Positions 1-12,400 of a stretch of 64,000 nt of DNA are shown here, one piece after another. Position 1 is the stretch's first letter; the number at the start of each line of letters is the position of its first letter. The position numbers were made by a program, and so were the translations under genes. The notes under the pieces were generated by a model, which ran no database searches, had not been told where the DNA came from, and saw nothing but the letters and a program-made list of their open reading frames with translations. The DNA is taken from the NCBI RefSeq assembly GCF_933775445.1, contig NC_065876.1:11842001-11906000 (forward strand), read 5' to 3'. The stretch comes from Argentina anserina. Lineage: Eukaryota > Streptophyta > Magnoliopsida > Rosales > Rosaceae.

Positions 1-2628
1 ACACCCGAAGAAAAGCTGAAGATAGCCATGCACCATTTAATTCCACGAGTTCTTGATCAGCATGGGTTAAACACCGAGTATCTTCAAATCCCCGAGGTAA
101 CCATGCATTCAATAATCATGTTATTCTCAAGTAGATTTTTAGACACATTCAAGCTGCCATGGCTTAAAAAAATTGTTTTCAGTCACACCTGGAGTCTGTC
201 TATATTATGACAAATGCCTCTGTTGTGGCAGGAAATGGTGAAACTTGTAATTCAGGGGTACACCAGAGAGGCTGGTGTTCGGAATCTAGAGAGGAATTTG
301 GCTGCTTTAGCTCGTGCAGCAGCTGTAAGAGTTGCAGAGCATGAGCAAACTGTCTCAGTGAGCAAAGATGTGCACTCTCTTGCTTCCCCGATAGTGGAAA
401 GCAGACTTGCTGATGGTGGAGAAGTGGAAATGGAGGTTATTCCAATGGGTGCAACTAATCACGAGATATCAAGCACTTTCAAGATTTCTTCGCCACTGAT
501 TGTGGATGAAGTTATGCTGGAAAAAGTGTTAGGGGTAATTATCCTTGTCATCTTATAAAGTAGGACAGGTTAATTTACAGTTGAAATAAACATCTGTTGT
601 GTGTAAAATGAGAAAGTAGAGTAGCTGGGAATCGTCTTTGGGTGTGATACAATCAAAGAAATGTGCCATTTAACAACCCTGAATGACCCAACTCCATGGT
701 GCAGTGTTTATTTTGCTTCCTCTTGTTTGTTAGGTTTCTTCTTAGTTAAGAATGCACTTCAGGTATTCATGATTGGTAGCTCTAAAAGTGATTCTTAACT
801 CACTATGGAAAAGAAGGATTTGGGATTTGGGTTGCCTTTTGTACCACTTTATCGGTCTAAACTTTGAAGCACCTCTTGAGATGTGGTCAAGAAATTAGGA
901 ATAATTTTTGTACCCTATGCGTTTAGGCTCTCATTTATACTCTTGCAGATGACTTGCTTCAAGCTTATGAGATTCTGAGGTCTTCAGTTGTTTTAAAATG
1001 CAGCCTCCTAGGTTTGATGACAAGGAAGCTGCAGAACGTGTTGCAACTCCTGGTGTATCTGTTGGGCTTGTTTGGACTTCTGTTGGTGGAGAGGTTCAGT
1101 TTGTAGAGGCTACAGCAATGGCAGGAAAGGGTGAATTACATCTCACTGGTCAGCTTGGAGATGTTATAAAAGAATCAGCACAGATAGCACTGACTTGGGT
1201 AAATTATATATTTTAAGATTTCTTGATTTATTTGATGTACTAGCTCCGCCCTATTTTTTCATGAGTCAACCATTTCTGGTGGTGCTGTGAAGATAGTATT
1301 TTTGTGTTTGGTCTTATTCATTTTCCATGCATGCTGGGGTTTTCATCTAATTTCTAAAAAAATTAAGCAACACTGGGTTTACTCCAAGCAATAGGATATC
1401 GATCATGAATCATTCTCATGTGTGTGTGGCCTGTGTATAGATAGTAGTAATTTCCAGGAATAACACCTACACTGGATTAAACTTTTGGCTGCTAGTAACA
1501 GCTTAAGAAAAGCTATTAATCTGTACAGTCACAAGCTATTAGTCAACCTTTTCTTTTTCTTTTTTTAGGACACTTTTTGGCTCACTTCATGCCTTCACGG
1601 TCACTTAATCTTGGGTGGTCACTTCATGAGCACTTATTTTTAGGCTCTCATGTGCACGTATATTCATGTATCTGTATAAATTACTTATTGCAATCTTTCT
1701 CGTCAACCGATTTGGCTAGCTGAGAACTTAAATACGGTATTTGTATAGGAATGGATGTCAATTTTCTCAATTGATTGTTCAAGTTCTCACCTCATTATCT
1801 TCAGCTCTAACCTTATTAAAGTTTTTTTTTGGCTATATAATCATGCTTTGATAAAAGAAGAGGGACCCATAAATTTTTCTTATTTAATCTCCAGGTAAGA
1901 GCCAGGGCAACTGATCTAAAGTTGGCAGTATCAGAGGAAACAAATCTTCTGCAGGGTCGGGATGTTCATATACATTTTCCTGCTGGCGCTGTACCTAAGG
2001 ATGGGCCTTCTGCTGGTGTGACACTGGTGACTGCACTTGTTTCACTATTCAGTCAGAAAAGAGTAAGGGCAGATACAGCAATGACAGGAGAAATGACATT
2101 GAGGGGTCTCGTACTACCTGTTGGTGGTATCAAGGATAAGGTATGCTTACCCACCCCCATGACCATTTCTTCTTATAGGATTATGCATATGTAACTTTTT
2201 ACCTGTCTCTGCACGTATGCCTTGCAATTCTGCAGGTGTTGGCAGCACACCGTTGTGGTATTAAAAGAATCATTCTTCCTGAGAGAAATCTGAAAGACTT
2301 AACTGAGGTACCATCAGCAGTGCTGGCCAGTCTTGAGGTAATTCTGGTTTAATGTTATCAAACGCTTCTCAAGTTTATAGTTGATTGTATGACATAAGAT
2401 GGAATTTTGACCACATGTTTTAGTTTCACATTCTTTCAGCTTGTTTGATGTTGTGTTGTAAGTTGTAGTTCAAGTTGATGGCCTTTTCTCTACAGGAGGA
2501 GTGATTGTGGGCACAATCTAACTTTTCGTATTGTTTCATATCAGATTATAGTAGCAACACGAGTGGAAGACGTATTAGAGGAGGCTTTTGAAGGTGGATG
2601 CCCTTGGAGACAGCATTCAAAATTATGA
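1..2628 (+). CDS. LON2: Lon protease homolog 2, peroxisomal (3' part)
   Basis: ATP-dependent serine protease of the peroxisome matrix, an AAA+ ATPase fused to a Ser/Lys-dyad protease that degrades misfolded matrix proteins. The 5' part lies outside the window. My exon joins keep one frame: <1-96, 232-534, 1004-1198, 1895-2140, 2236-2337, 2545-2628, each with GT/AG borders. Exons 1-2 encode the end of the AAA+ module ([35 protein letters not shown]). The protease domain follows, with the catalytic Ser in KDGPSAG (exon 4) and the dyad Lys in GGIKDK at the exon 4/5 junction. The last residues are RQHSKL-stop. The SKL tripeptide is a type-1 peroxisomal targeting signal and separates LON2 from the mitochondrial and chloroplast Lon paralogues. 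It converges with CBF5, stops about 1.2 kb apart. No disablement seen. Confidence 0.95.
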
Positions 2629-3803
2629 CATGCCCCTTGGAGAGGAAAATATTTACACGCACCTGTAGACTGAAATACTGACTTGCCTACGGTGGTTGTA
2701 GGCTTGTAGCTGACAATGGAGGACACTAATTGTTCAGCAGCTGTCTTAGCTGCAAAGACGCAAGATATACGGCTATACGCAATCACTTCTACCAGTCATG
2801 GCTTGTGATAAGATGAATTGAACGTGGTCATGGAAGAATATGAAAATACTAGTTCATTTCCTTTTGAGAGTTTGTATAAAATCTCGGGATGCATTGTTCT
2901 TCATTCTTATCAGGCTGCATTTACCGAGCATGAGCAACTGCTATATCTCTTGTTAATGTCCCTCTGCTACATTTGCCCAAGTAATCATAATCTAATTATG
3001 TCATCTGTATAAATGTCATTGATTATTTTAGCAAGGACGCCTGTCACTCACTGCACTCTTGGACCTAATGCTTTCCGATACTTCACCACCTGAATCAATT
3101 AGTCAAAAATACTTATAAATCAGAATTATCTGCATGCTTGAATGTCATGCGGGCAAGTGCTTCATATTCCTCATGAATGCATAAAGTTCGTCATCAACCT
3201 TGGTACGAGAATGTTGTGAATGGCTACAGGTCTGGCATCAGGACAATTCTGTAAAAGAGCTTCCTAATGCTGTTACTGAGGGGCGGATAAAACTTCTCAA
3301 GCAATTGACTGATTGATCGAACTTGAGACAATTGTTCTGCATTCGGAAACTGCCCTGGGTGAAACACTAACGAACCACAAGTCAATTATCAGCGTTAACG
3401 TCCCTCTCGCTAGTCGACTCGAGTTTGCACTGGCTGGTGAGTCTGTCAATCACAGCGTCAAAGCCTAGAGCAAGGGGAGACTCGAGTTATACAAGGGATC
3501 ACATTTGCTCTACAATCATGGTCTCAAATCAATACTCAAACAGAATCACTTGTTAGTTAATACCCTGATGCACAAACATTATCAGCCAGTGTATCAATAT
3601 ATATTGAAATGGAGCCGAGGATAATGTAAAATAACTCAATTAAAATACTCGCTTATGAAGAAAAACAGAAGAATACAAGGCTAAACTGATAAATAACTTA
3701 CAATATATAAGATACGAAAATCCAAAAGTTAGATGGAAAAATTCTCATTGTAGATGAAAGAAAGAGAGGCATACACTAAAGACACTACTACTAGACCCTC
3801 CAT
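2629..3803. other. Convergent 3' interval between LON2 and CBF5
   Basis: About 1.2 kb between two convergent stop codons. It should hold the 3' UTRs of both genes. I see no coding region, repeat or RNA gene. The open frames here are short and lack similarity to known proteins. Confidence 0.6.
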
Positions 3804-5519
3804 CTATTCTTCGTCAGCATCCGATTTATCCTTTCTCTTCTTCTTTTTCTTTTTCTCACTCTTATCAGCCTCACCATCACCCTTGCCGTTATCAGTGGCA
3901 GCGTCAGCCTCTTTGTTTTTCTTCTTTTTCTTCTTTTCGGACTTTTCAGTTGCAGGTGAACCAGCTTCTTTAACTTTGTCCTTCTTCGCCTTCACTGACT
4001 TCTCCCCATCTGAAGAATCCACAACACCATTGTCTTTATCCTTTTTCTTCTTCTTTTTCTTTTCTGTCTTCTCAACTTCAAGCTCAGCTACTTCTTCACC
4101 TTTGATTTTCTTTGCAGGAACTGGAATAGGACTATCAGTGATTTCCTCTTGTTTGCGCTTTTTCTTCTCTTTCTTCTCCGAAACAGAAGTCGGCTCAGTG
4201 GCAACAGCTGGTGCAGCAGCAGACCCCGCAGCAGCACTTGCAATAACAGAATCTCCACCTGTCGGTAAAACCACATTCCGGCTCCATTCTGGAGGGGTAT
4301 TCTCAGTAGGCTTCCCATGCTTATCCAATTTCCCTTCTGCAATCAATTTCTTCTTCATGGATGCCCTCGGTCCCAATCCCCACTTCCTAGGATAAGTATC
4401 CCTATCCATCACCACCCTCTTAATCTTTGCCACCACACCATGATCACAAGTTGCCATCACGGCAGTGGTCATCTCAGCAATTCCCAAAGCAATCGCTTCC
4501 CCTTTAGTAGTCATAAGCACAACTTCCTCTCCTACCTCAATTTCATTCTCAAACCTCAGCAGCCCAGGAATCATCAACTTGGCACCATAGCAAATGGCAT
4601 TCACTGCTGAGTCCTTGACAACTAATCTCTTATGACTGGTCAGAAGCACCTCAAGCGGCATGATAACCCTCCTCAAATAACTCTCATCCCTATTAGTATC
4701 ATAGGCCCATTGAGCATCCATGACATCATGCATGGTAACCATGTTCTCTTTCTCACCCATAGTCCCAGACCTAACCCTCCTAAGCTCTTGCATATGCCCT
4801 CCCACACCAAGAAGCAGGCCCAAATGCACGCACAGTGTTCGCACATAAGTACCTGCCTCACATGAAATCCAGAAAACAACCAGATGCTTTTCAGCGTCAA
4901 ACTCAAGAAGCTTGCTTTCATAGATGGTCCTAATCCTAAGCTGCCTCTTGACTGCAGATATCAAGGGTGGCCTCTGAAACACAGCACCAGTGAGGGATTC
5001 AAGGGCCCGAGCAACCTTGGCAACATCAGGCACAGCTGAATGCAAGCGTGCAACGCAGACATACTCTTTTCCAGCACCTTGCTGAGACTTGACAAGCCGT
5101 GTTGCTCGGTCAATACAGACAATAAGATTACCAGTAACCTTAGGATCAAGGGTACCACTATGACCAGTCTTCTCAACACGAAGGATGCGTTTAATCCAAG
5201 CAACAACCTCATGGGAAGAGGGGTTTGCGGGCTTGTCCAGATTAAGAACACCATATCTGATATACTCTGCAAGAGGCCGCTTCAGGGGGGAGAATCCCGA
5301 GGGAAGAGGTGTGTAATGTCCAGTCCGAACATTGAGGCGGTCATAGTTCTTGAGAAGAATAGGCCACTGAGAGGTGTCCAGGGAGGGAGTCGAGCTCTGG
5401 GGCTTGATCATGTAGTCTTTGTCCACATCAACGTCTTTCTCCCTACTCTTCTTCTTCTTCTTCTCACTATCCTTCACTGACATGGCCTTGACTGGGGATT
5501 TTTCATCGTCTGAAGACAT
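3804..5519 (-). CDS. CBF5: H/ACA snoRNP pseudouridine synthase (dyskerin/CBF5/NAP57)
   Basis: Catalytic subunit of box H/ACA ribonucleoproteins. It converts uridine to pseudouridine in rRNA and snRNA in the nucleolus and Cajal bodies, and in many eukaryotes it also binds telomerase RNA. The 571-residue product has a Lys-rich head (about 19-35), a dyskerin-like segment (about 48-95), a TruB domain with the catalytic Asp125 in [12 protein letters not shown], a PUA domain (about 296-370), and a C-terminal tail of KKKKKK/acidic blocks (about 450-571) typical of nucleolar localisation. I start at the ATG at 5519 ([10 protein letters not shown]). It lies just downstream of a TTTGCAG acceptor at 5523, so reading through to the upstream TTG would be wrong. 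The coding region is one exon, as in Arabidopsis, with an intron in the leader. A telo-box lies upstream. Confidence 0.96.
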   Translation of the reverse strand: MSSDDEKSPVKAMSVKDSEKKKKKSREKDVDVDKDYMIKPQSSTPSLDTSQWPILLKNYDRLNVRTGHYTPLPSGFSPLKRPLAEYIRYGVLNLDKPANPSSHEVVAWIKRILRVEKTGHSGTLDPKVTGNLIVCIDRATRLVKSQQGAGKEYVCVARLHSAVPDVAKVARALESLTGAVFQRPPLISAVKRQLRIRTIYESKLLEFDAEKHLVVFWISCEAGTYVRTLCVHLGLLLGVGGHMQELRRVRSGTMGEKENMVTMHDVMDAQWAYDTNRDESYLRRVIMPLEVLLTSHKRLVVKDSAVNAICYGAKLMIPGLLRFENEIEVGEEVVLMTTKGEAIALGIAEMTTAVMATCDHGVVAKIKRVVMDRDTYPRKWGLGPRASMKKKLIAEGKLDKHGKPTENTPPEWSRNVVLPTGGDSVIASAAAGSAAAPAVATEPTSVSEKKEKKKRKQEEITDSPIPVPAKKIKGEEVAELEVEKTEKKKKKKKDKDNGVVDSSDGEKSVKAKKDKVKEAGSPATEKSEKKKKKKNKEADAATDNGKGDGEADKSEKKKKKKRKDKSDADEE

Positions 5520-5523
5520 TTCC

Positions 5524-6062
5524 TGCAAAGTACAACAGGAGAATCAAAACAAAAATAGCTGATAAAACCCACTATCGAATCACTTCTCGTATATTCAACC
5601 ACACAACATTTTTCCGAGACTAATGAAACTTTACCAATAACAGGGGTATTATGTAATTGGTTTATTCCCATCATCAACATCCCTGGTTTTAAAAATCGCA
5701 AAACAATCAATTATCAAAACAACCCTATCTGCTTCTACTACATTATAATCAGTTAATCACAACTCCTAATAACCCAAAATAACACGAACACATGAAGCTG
5801 ACACAACATAAGACCCTTTCTAATTAAAACCCACAACGATTCCATTGGTCCCAAACCCAGTTAAACTAACCTACAAACACTTCGACCTAAACCCTCAGAA
5901 ATGACAAAACATCACGTACATATGATAAAGAGGTTCAGAACATTCCAACAGACCAATGACAACAGTAAGGTTCAGTTCAGTTCAGTTCGCTGTTCAACAC
6001 AATACGATAAAGTTCGACATGAACAACGCTAAAGAGGATAGATAGAGTAGGAAAGCACATAC
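5524..6062 (-). other. 5' leader intron of CBF5
   Basis: On the minus strand AAAG|GTATGTGC at 6063/6062 matches the donor consensus, and CTTTGCAG ends at 5523-5524, three bases before the start codon. This predicts a ~539-bp leader intron. Such introns are common in highly expressed plant housekeeping genes. Inferred from splice motifs only. Confidence 0.6.
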
Positions 6063-6179
6063 CTTTGAGTTTGATTTCGGCTGGGAAGCAAACCCTTTTG
6101 GGATTTGGACAGTTGAGAGAGGGCGGCCACCTTAGAGAGGGTTTCTGACTCTCACTCCTCACTTCGCCTCAATCTTCTA

Positions 6180-6187
6180 AAACCCTA
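6180..6187 (+). promoter_or_regulatory. Telo-box upstream of CBF5
   Basis: AAACCCTA, in the region where the CBF5 leader or promoter should lie, about 115 bp beyond the leader donor site. Telo-boxes are known to be enriched in promoters and leaders of plant ribosome-biogenesis and translation genes, which fits CBF5. An eight-base match alone is weak. Confidence 0.4.
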
Positions 6188-6814
6188 GCGAGGTTTAATA
6201 GCATATTCTCGTGAGGGAAGGGATAGTATGGTCAATGCACACGGAGGGTAAAGGAGACTTTTCGGGATTCTAATGATTCAGTTTGCTGGGCCATGCAAGG
6301 ACAACTCGGCCTAGTTTTCTTTTCGTAGTTTCAGTGGATGTTTAGGTTAAGATGCCTTCGGATTTTCATAAGCTCGTCGAATTTTTTAATAACAATTCGA
6401 ATGTAGCAATGGCGTAGTCTCAAACTTCGGTTTGGTAATTATCATATCATTTTTATCAAATGGTTTTTTGTTTTTGGTCAGAATCAGATGGTATTTTGTT
6501 GAGAAAAAGATGGATGAGCAAGCGCTCTACAAGAGTTCATGATCTCTTTATAGGGCCATGAGTGACATATAGTTGTTATATCCTCTAAGCCAAAAAAAAG
6601 GGCAGTGAACCAGTTATGAGTTGTTACAATCACAACCTCCAAGAAGGTGATCGCAACTTTGAGAAACAAGAAAAGAAAAAAAAAAGGATTATGTAATAAT
6701 GCTTTATTTCATTCAAAACTCACTGGCGATAATTTGTCAAGATGAGCAGAGTGCTCATTGCAATGAAGAGAGAAATAACAAAAAATTGATTGTGTGTGGA
6801 ACCATAGTAATTCA
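6188..6814. other. Intergenic interval CBF5 - ATP synthase delta'
   Basis: It holds the CBF5 promoter and, near its right end, the 3' UTR of the ATP synthase gene. A polypurine stretch at about 6670-6690 is the only compositional oddity. No gene seen. Confidence 0.5.
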
Positions 6815-8076
6815 TTAGCCAGTTATAGCAGAGTTAAGAGCACTATGGACGTCGACACCTATCTGCGCTTCGGCTTTCTCCAGATCGGTTGTGGCTGAAC
6901 TGAGCTTCTGAGTAAAATCTGCAAGCCCCTTCTGGACCAAACTCGCATCAATTTGGTCAATCGGCACAGCTTCCACGGCAACTATATCAGCAACGGAATT
7001 TGCATGAATAAAAGCAAAGCCACTGCTGATAAAATATTTCTTCACGTCACTCCCATCGTGCACTGATAAAACTCCAGGCTTTAGCTCCGCAATGGTTGCA
7101 ACATGGCCAGGCAACACACCCATCTGTCCAGTTGTAGCTGGTATTATGACCATGTCCACCTAAATCACATACCTAAACATTCTTAAAATGGATTTTAGAT
7201 CAATACACAAAATGCAATGGTAAGTAACTCAATGTTATCACCAACATGGCATGCATATATAAAAAGGGAAATGCTCCACGCATATCCGAATTCCAATCTT
7301 TGTTTGGAACGCTATATGATTCACAAGAAGCTTCAATAATTTCTACTTCAAAGGATATCAATAACCCAAATGTAATAATGAAAGAGTATCAACCCTTGAA
7401 TAGATCATGAATGCAAATTTCTAATGACACGAAACAATGAAACTGATGTACTTTTAAAGGGCACAATGCAGTTTATCGACGAGTGAAAAAAGAGAGAGAT
7501 CATAAGCAGTCAGGAAACAAACAATACTTCGTAGAACGAAAACTCAAACCAAAACTTATTTAACAATTTACATACTAAGCTTTCCGCCAGCTTTCCTCCA
7601 CAAATTTTATACATATTCATTGTAATTCCAAGTAACACCAAGATTTGAACCATCTAAAAAAAATCAACAAAATCAGTCCACATACAAAACGTATCGATCT
7701 CCTGCATGCTATCCGCACCAGAATAAATTGAAGTTTTTCGACAAAAACTTGCTAACACATACAAAATATAAGAAAAACGAATCACTAACCGAAAATATAT
7801 GATATCTAGGGCTCATACCTCTTTGCCAGAGAGCTCAGAAGAATAAGGGAGGACGAAATTGACTTTCATTTTGGGAGGGAGGGAAGAAGGGACGGGAGGC
7901 CGAGGCTCCATGTAAGTTGATGGAGTCCTGGGTGGATCCATGTTTGGCATCACTTTCTTCCATGCCTCCACAAATGCTGGATCGGTTGATGGAGTGGTGG
8001 CTGGGACCTCTGTACAGAAAGGTCGTGGCCGCAGCCAAGAAGCTCGACCCAAGAAGCGTGAAGCTTGACGAAACAT
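6815..8076 (-). CDS. ATP synthase subunit delta', mitochondrial (F1 epsilon-type)
   Basis: Subunit of the central stalk of mitochondrial F1Fo ATP synthase, homologous to bacterial epsilon and animal delta, which couples rotation of gamma and the c-ring. Two exons, 8076-7819 and 7159-6815, join in frame (GKE|V-D-M-V) to give 200 residues. The donor is GAG|GTATGAG and the acceptor TTTAG|GTGGAC. The N-terminus [20 protein letters not shown] is Arg-rich, without acids, and fits a mitochondrial presequence. The beta-sandwich domain follows ([16 protein letters not shown], then [17 protein letters not shown]), and the C-terminus is helical ([16 protein letters not shown]). Length matches the plant family. 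The 660-bp intron sits inside the beta domain. A TRIM retroelement lies about 115 bp upstream of the start codon. Confidence 0.95.
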
Positions 8077-8190
8077 GACAAGTTTGATCGGTGCCTTTTC
8101 TGTGTATGTTTTGTCAAGTTATAGACCAGAACATAGTGAAATGTAAAAGAATGATGTAGTCATCATGTGGAAAATATGGAATTGTAGATG

Positions 8191-8371
8191 TGTTAAATAG
8201 CGACAAAACGAGGTCTATGAACCAACGGTACCAATACTGTCTCAACTTAGCCACCTCACATGTGTTGAGTTTTAATCACAAAAGACCTCGGTACAATTGG
8301 GTATTATCCACCTACTTATAATCTCTATTTTATTTATCACTTCTTAAATGTGAGATCTCTCCTCTCCAACA
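8191..8371 (-). repeat. TRIM left LTR (3' LTR in element orientation)
   Basis: 181-bp terminal repeat starting TGTTAAATAG and ending CTCCAACA. It aligns with 8605-8784 over its full length, best in the segment around the shared CACATGTGTTGAG. Confidence 0.85.
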
Positions 8372-8604
8372 TGTCCCCTCTCGTGCAACCTAATTTTTAG
8401 GTATGCATGTGACAGATTAACATCCCACATACTAGGACAAAATAAACCAAGGTCCAGTAACCAACGACACTTGGTGACCATCCAATCGGAAACCCTCCGA
8501 TGACATGATAATGACACTCATCTTGGGCCCATGACAAAGTGACACCCAACTCATACCCACGACAGATTAGAGACGCGACTGGAGATGGACTTGCTCTAAT
8601 ACCA

Positions 8605-8784
8605 TGTTAAACAACGACAAAGCGTGGTTCGTGGACCAACTGTACCGATACTGTCCCAATTTAACCACCTCACATGTGTTGAGTTTTAATCACAAAAACA
8701 TCGGTACAATTGTGTATTATCCACCAATTTATAATTTATATTTTATTTATCACTTCTTAGATGTGAGATTTCTTCTCTCCAACA
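8605..8784 (-). repeat. TRIM right LTR (5' LTR in element orientation)
   Basis: 180-bp terminal repeat starting TGTTAAACAA and ending CTCCAACA, immediately adjoining the primer-binding site at 8593-8604. Confidence 0.85.
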
Positions 8785-9475
8785 AGATCTCATCAACTAT
8801 ATGGAAGAAGTTAAGTCAAACATGTCCCGAGTGTTAGGAAGCTTTTTAGTTATATCTGCATTGAAATCGGAGTTAATTTTGCACTCTTTTCAAAATCAGT
8901 CGACACTTCACTTTCTACCATCTCGTATACTTGGTTTTTCCCTAGGTACCTTCTTCTATAGCAAGTTCAAAGGTGTATCCGTGTATATCTCCACTCCTAT
9001 CGTATGACACCATGCCAGTTCTATCAACCGTACCATTTCTCAAACTTAACTACAATCAGTTGATGATTGTGGGCATCTCTGACGATGAAGTTTTTGGTAG
9101 ATTCATCAGTAAATGAACTTCGTCGCCACTAATTAGTATTGCTACAACTGTCACAAACTCGAAACTATTTGATAATAGCATTTCTATGCATGCTAGATCA
9201 TATCTATCTATTTTCTTTACTTGCCTCAAAAAATTTACACTGTTGCACTATGATTGCTATGCAACCTAAAACTACTGCCTTTGTACAACTAAAGACGTAT
9301 TTACAAAGAAAAACAAATGCGCACTGGTGGAAAAACATGAATATGAACATTTACAAAAGCAAAAATAAACCACCACCTGTGCAATGTGGCCATAGAGGAG
9401 CCAAAACACTAGAGCCTCTCTCAAGAATAACAAAGAATCCTAGTCATTGGCACTTCGATTGTTTATCCACCCCTT
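8785..9475. other. Intergenic interval; 3' flank of the glycine-rich gene
   Basis: About 690 bp with no recognisable gene. The right part must carry the 3' UTR of the minus-strand glycine-rich protein gene that stops at 9476. Open frames here lack codon bias or similarity. Confidence 0.5.
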
Positions 9476-12400
9476 TTATGTGCCAGCCTCAAGTGCCCAA
9501 AAGGCATCTGGGTCTGGGCAGAATAGAGAATAATCTGGAATTTCTAGATTTGCTATGTGCCAGTCTACAAAACGGGCTTGTATTAACTTGAACAGCAGAA
9601 GAACAGTTGGCAAAAGCCACCATTTATCGTCCTCCCTGGAGGAAAGAACAATTAAGAAGGATATAAACATTGACATGTACGAATTACCGATGCCAAAATT
9701 CTACAGAATATATTTACATTACTATTACTTGAAAGAAAAAAATGAGCTGATTTTGATGAATGCATTTCCTTTCTTATTTCATAAACGCACACAATAGATA
9801 AACTTATCTAATAAATAGAAAAAAGTGATTGCTAGGTAATCATGCAACATGTTATACATAGTCTCATTTTTGGCTTCATAGATTGCCATGTACCCAAACA
9901 GAAACACGCACATATTCACACACAAACATTAAAATGGGTAACAAGCAGAACATAGTTTCTTCCAAAAGATATAATTATCTGAATCCAGATTGAATAGAGT
10001 TGAAGCCTTACCTCCTAGTGTTCCATGTATTTGACCGGTCAGCTGCCTTTAAAAAGGAAAAGCTACAATGGAAAATGCCACATATGAAAGCAACTACCTG
10101 AAACATCAAAACCAATTACATAAGGCAAGAAAATAAAACTAGAGGAGAAAATAGGTGTTTGAATTAATATTTATTCCTTAAAGACTGATGCAACATCTGA
10201 AAAATGGTTTAGACACTACAATATTGCCACCAAATTTTTCTTTCACTGATGATTACAGAAGGTGAGTATCGTACCATAATGCAAAGAATTTAGTAAAGGT
10301 TCCTGATTATCAATTTATCACACATTTAAACCTCAGTAAGTACTCAATATGTCTTCTCGAAGAATGTACATTATAATAGTTCTTGCGACCTTCATTTTAC
10401 CATGAATCTTATCTTCCAAATCGACCAACAAATCATTTAACTTGCATACAATATTGATAAACTTAAAAGGTCTGTCATGGTAGCAAATCACGAACAAACT
10501 CTATTAGCTGATCAAGACCAAGCTTACAGATAGTTATCATATGGTATATATTTTTTATTTTTTCATAAAAAGCACGATTTTATTGAAAATTAAGAAATAA
10601 AAATTATGGACACGATACTACTGTTAGCCGTAAAACACCACCAGGAGACCAACTGGAGCAGAACGAAATACTCAATTAAATAACAGCAGCAGACCATCTA
10701 AGTGAATAGAAAAAAGGGAACTATCTTTGTAAATTGAGAAGAATGATGCCACAAGGTTTACCAAAGTCTTAATGCTGAGCAACAAATTCATCCCCTCTTA
10801 AATTATCAAAGATATGATGAATAGCTCAAGTGTCACATTTATAGCCATAAGTTGCTTAGCACTAACATAAAAATTTTAAAGGTGAATTTTATTTACCAGT
10901 ATTACATGCTCTGATAACTTACAATGTTAGATAGGGATGTCGCATTCCACAATGCATATACCCGAGCAAGTGAAGCTCGTCTTTTTTCCTTACTGAATAA
11001 GGCACTCAATCCGGCAAGGAAGGGAGAAAGTAGAGATAGAGGAAGTATGAGCAAGACAGCAAGAAAAACCCCAAGAGAAATCCAATAGTATTGAAGCAAC
11101 ATGAGAAGGGTGACAGAAAGATCTGCTAAAAGCATGACACTTATCAACCGCAGCAGGGTATCCTGAAGAAATACCATTTTATTAGCTCTTGGACATCAGA
11201 CTATTTAATCACATAAGTATATATATCTAAATTATGTACCTCACGGCCAATAGGTCTTGTATTATTCAGTAGAAGAGAAAGCGGAAAAAATAAGTCTTTT
11301 CTATACTCCATAGATCTCAAGGTAGTCTGATTTATAAGGCCCCCATTTATTGCTCCAGTTATCCTTTTAATTGACAGTGCATGACCTACATACGGCCAAC
11401 TTTGTTGCATTTGCTTTGGACATTTACTTGCACATGCAGAATTCGACCTGGTGTTCAATAAACACAGGAACACTTGAGTCAATAATCAATTATACAAAAG
11501 AATACATAGCTCATGAATCAAGCATTTGTGTTTCAGGTGCTATATATTAAGCTCCATAATGACATAAATGCAGTCAGAAGTCGGACACCTAAACTCAATT
11601 ACAATAAAAAGGGCAAATAAAATTTGATTTCTTTTTACTTGCTCCTGAACATCAATTGAAGTGAATCAAACAACCTTCTGACAACTATTATCTGTTCTTA
11701 CTAGATAAAAAACATTCTTGGAAAATAATAAAGTAAATCTAACAGTTTTGATAGATTCATTTCGAGAGAAATAATAATAATAAAGTAAATGTACAGAATC
11801 ATTAGGTATAGTAGCTTTAGTTGCTTATCAGAATAAGATTCAGTTCTTATGTTCCTTTATCAATTTTCCCTTTTCTTGTGGGGCAAATATTTTTTCCTTT
11901 GCAAACCCAATTGCACCATAATGTCCAGTATTTATTCTAAATAAAGGATAATAGCACGTTCTCAGGATAACTTTAAACATATATACTGTAAGGTAAGCAG
12001 AGAATGCCACTTACCATCTTCACCAGAAACAATCACTCTGAAAGGTAACCGCTACAATATTGTTTTATAGTCGGTAGCTTTGAATTAAAATTGGTTTATA
12101 AACTTCATTTTAAATTAAAAAATAATTAGAATATGTATTATGGTCGTTCTGAAGAAATGTAGGGACATCAATTAGTAAAAGTTACCTTGGCAGCTCATTA
12201 TTACTTCTATACCACGTATTCGACTGGTGCAAATTTTGAAGGGGATAATCCCCAACTATAACCAATATCCCCAGCTGATAATAACCAGAAGCTGTTGCTT
12301 GAAACCATAAAAGTTCAATTTTAACTCCATGGAACTCAAGTTGAGGGTTTGCGTGGCTACTTATCCAATTAATAACAGGAATTAGGTGAGTTCGAATGGA

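Larger units (their letters stand above)
8191..8784 (-). mobile_element. TRIM (terminal-repeat retrotransposon in miniature)
   Basis: Two direct repeats of about 180 bp (8191-8371 and 8605-8784) begin TGTTAA and end CCAACA, the TG...CA ends of LTRs. Only 233 bp lie between them. Directly inside the right repeat is GCTCTAATACCA (8593-8604), the reverse complement of TGGTATTAGAGC, a primer-binding site for initiator Met-tRNA. Directly inside the left repeat is a pyrimidine run (about 8372-8390) that reads as a polypurine tract on the minus strand. The element is therefore in minus orientation and has no coding capacity, which defines TRIMs. Flanks are agatg on the left and agatc on the right, a plausible 5-bp target duplication with one change. 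The two LTRs differ at roughly one base in six or seven by eye, so the insertion is old. Confidence 0.85.

Noticed and set aside
3754..4395. Long plus-strand open frame (213 codons) rich in Phe and Ser
   Set aside because: It is the antisense of the Lys-rich tail of CBF5: AAG/AAA runs read backwards as TTC/TTT. No independent evidence of a gene.
5040..5480. Plus-strand open frame of 146 codons
   Set aside because: Antisense to the conserved N-terminal half of CBF5; sequence resembles no protein.
9139..9591. Plus-strand open frame of 150 codons
   Set aside because: Overlaps the last exon of the glycine-rich gene on the other strand and has no recognisable domain.
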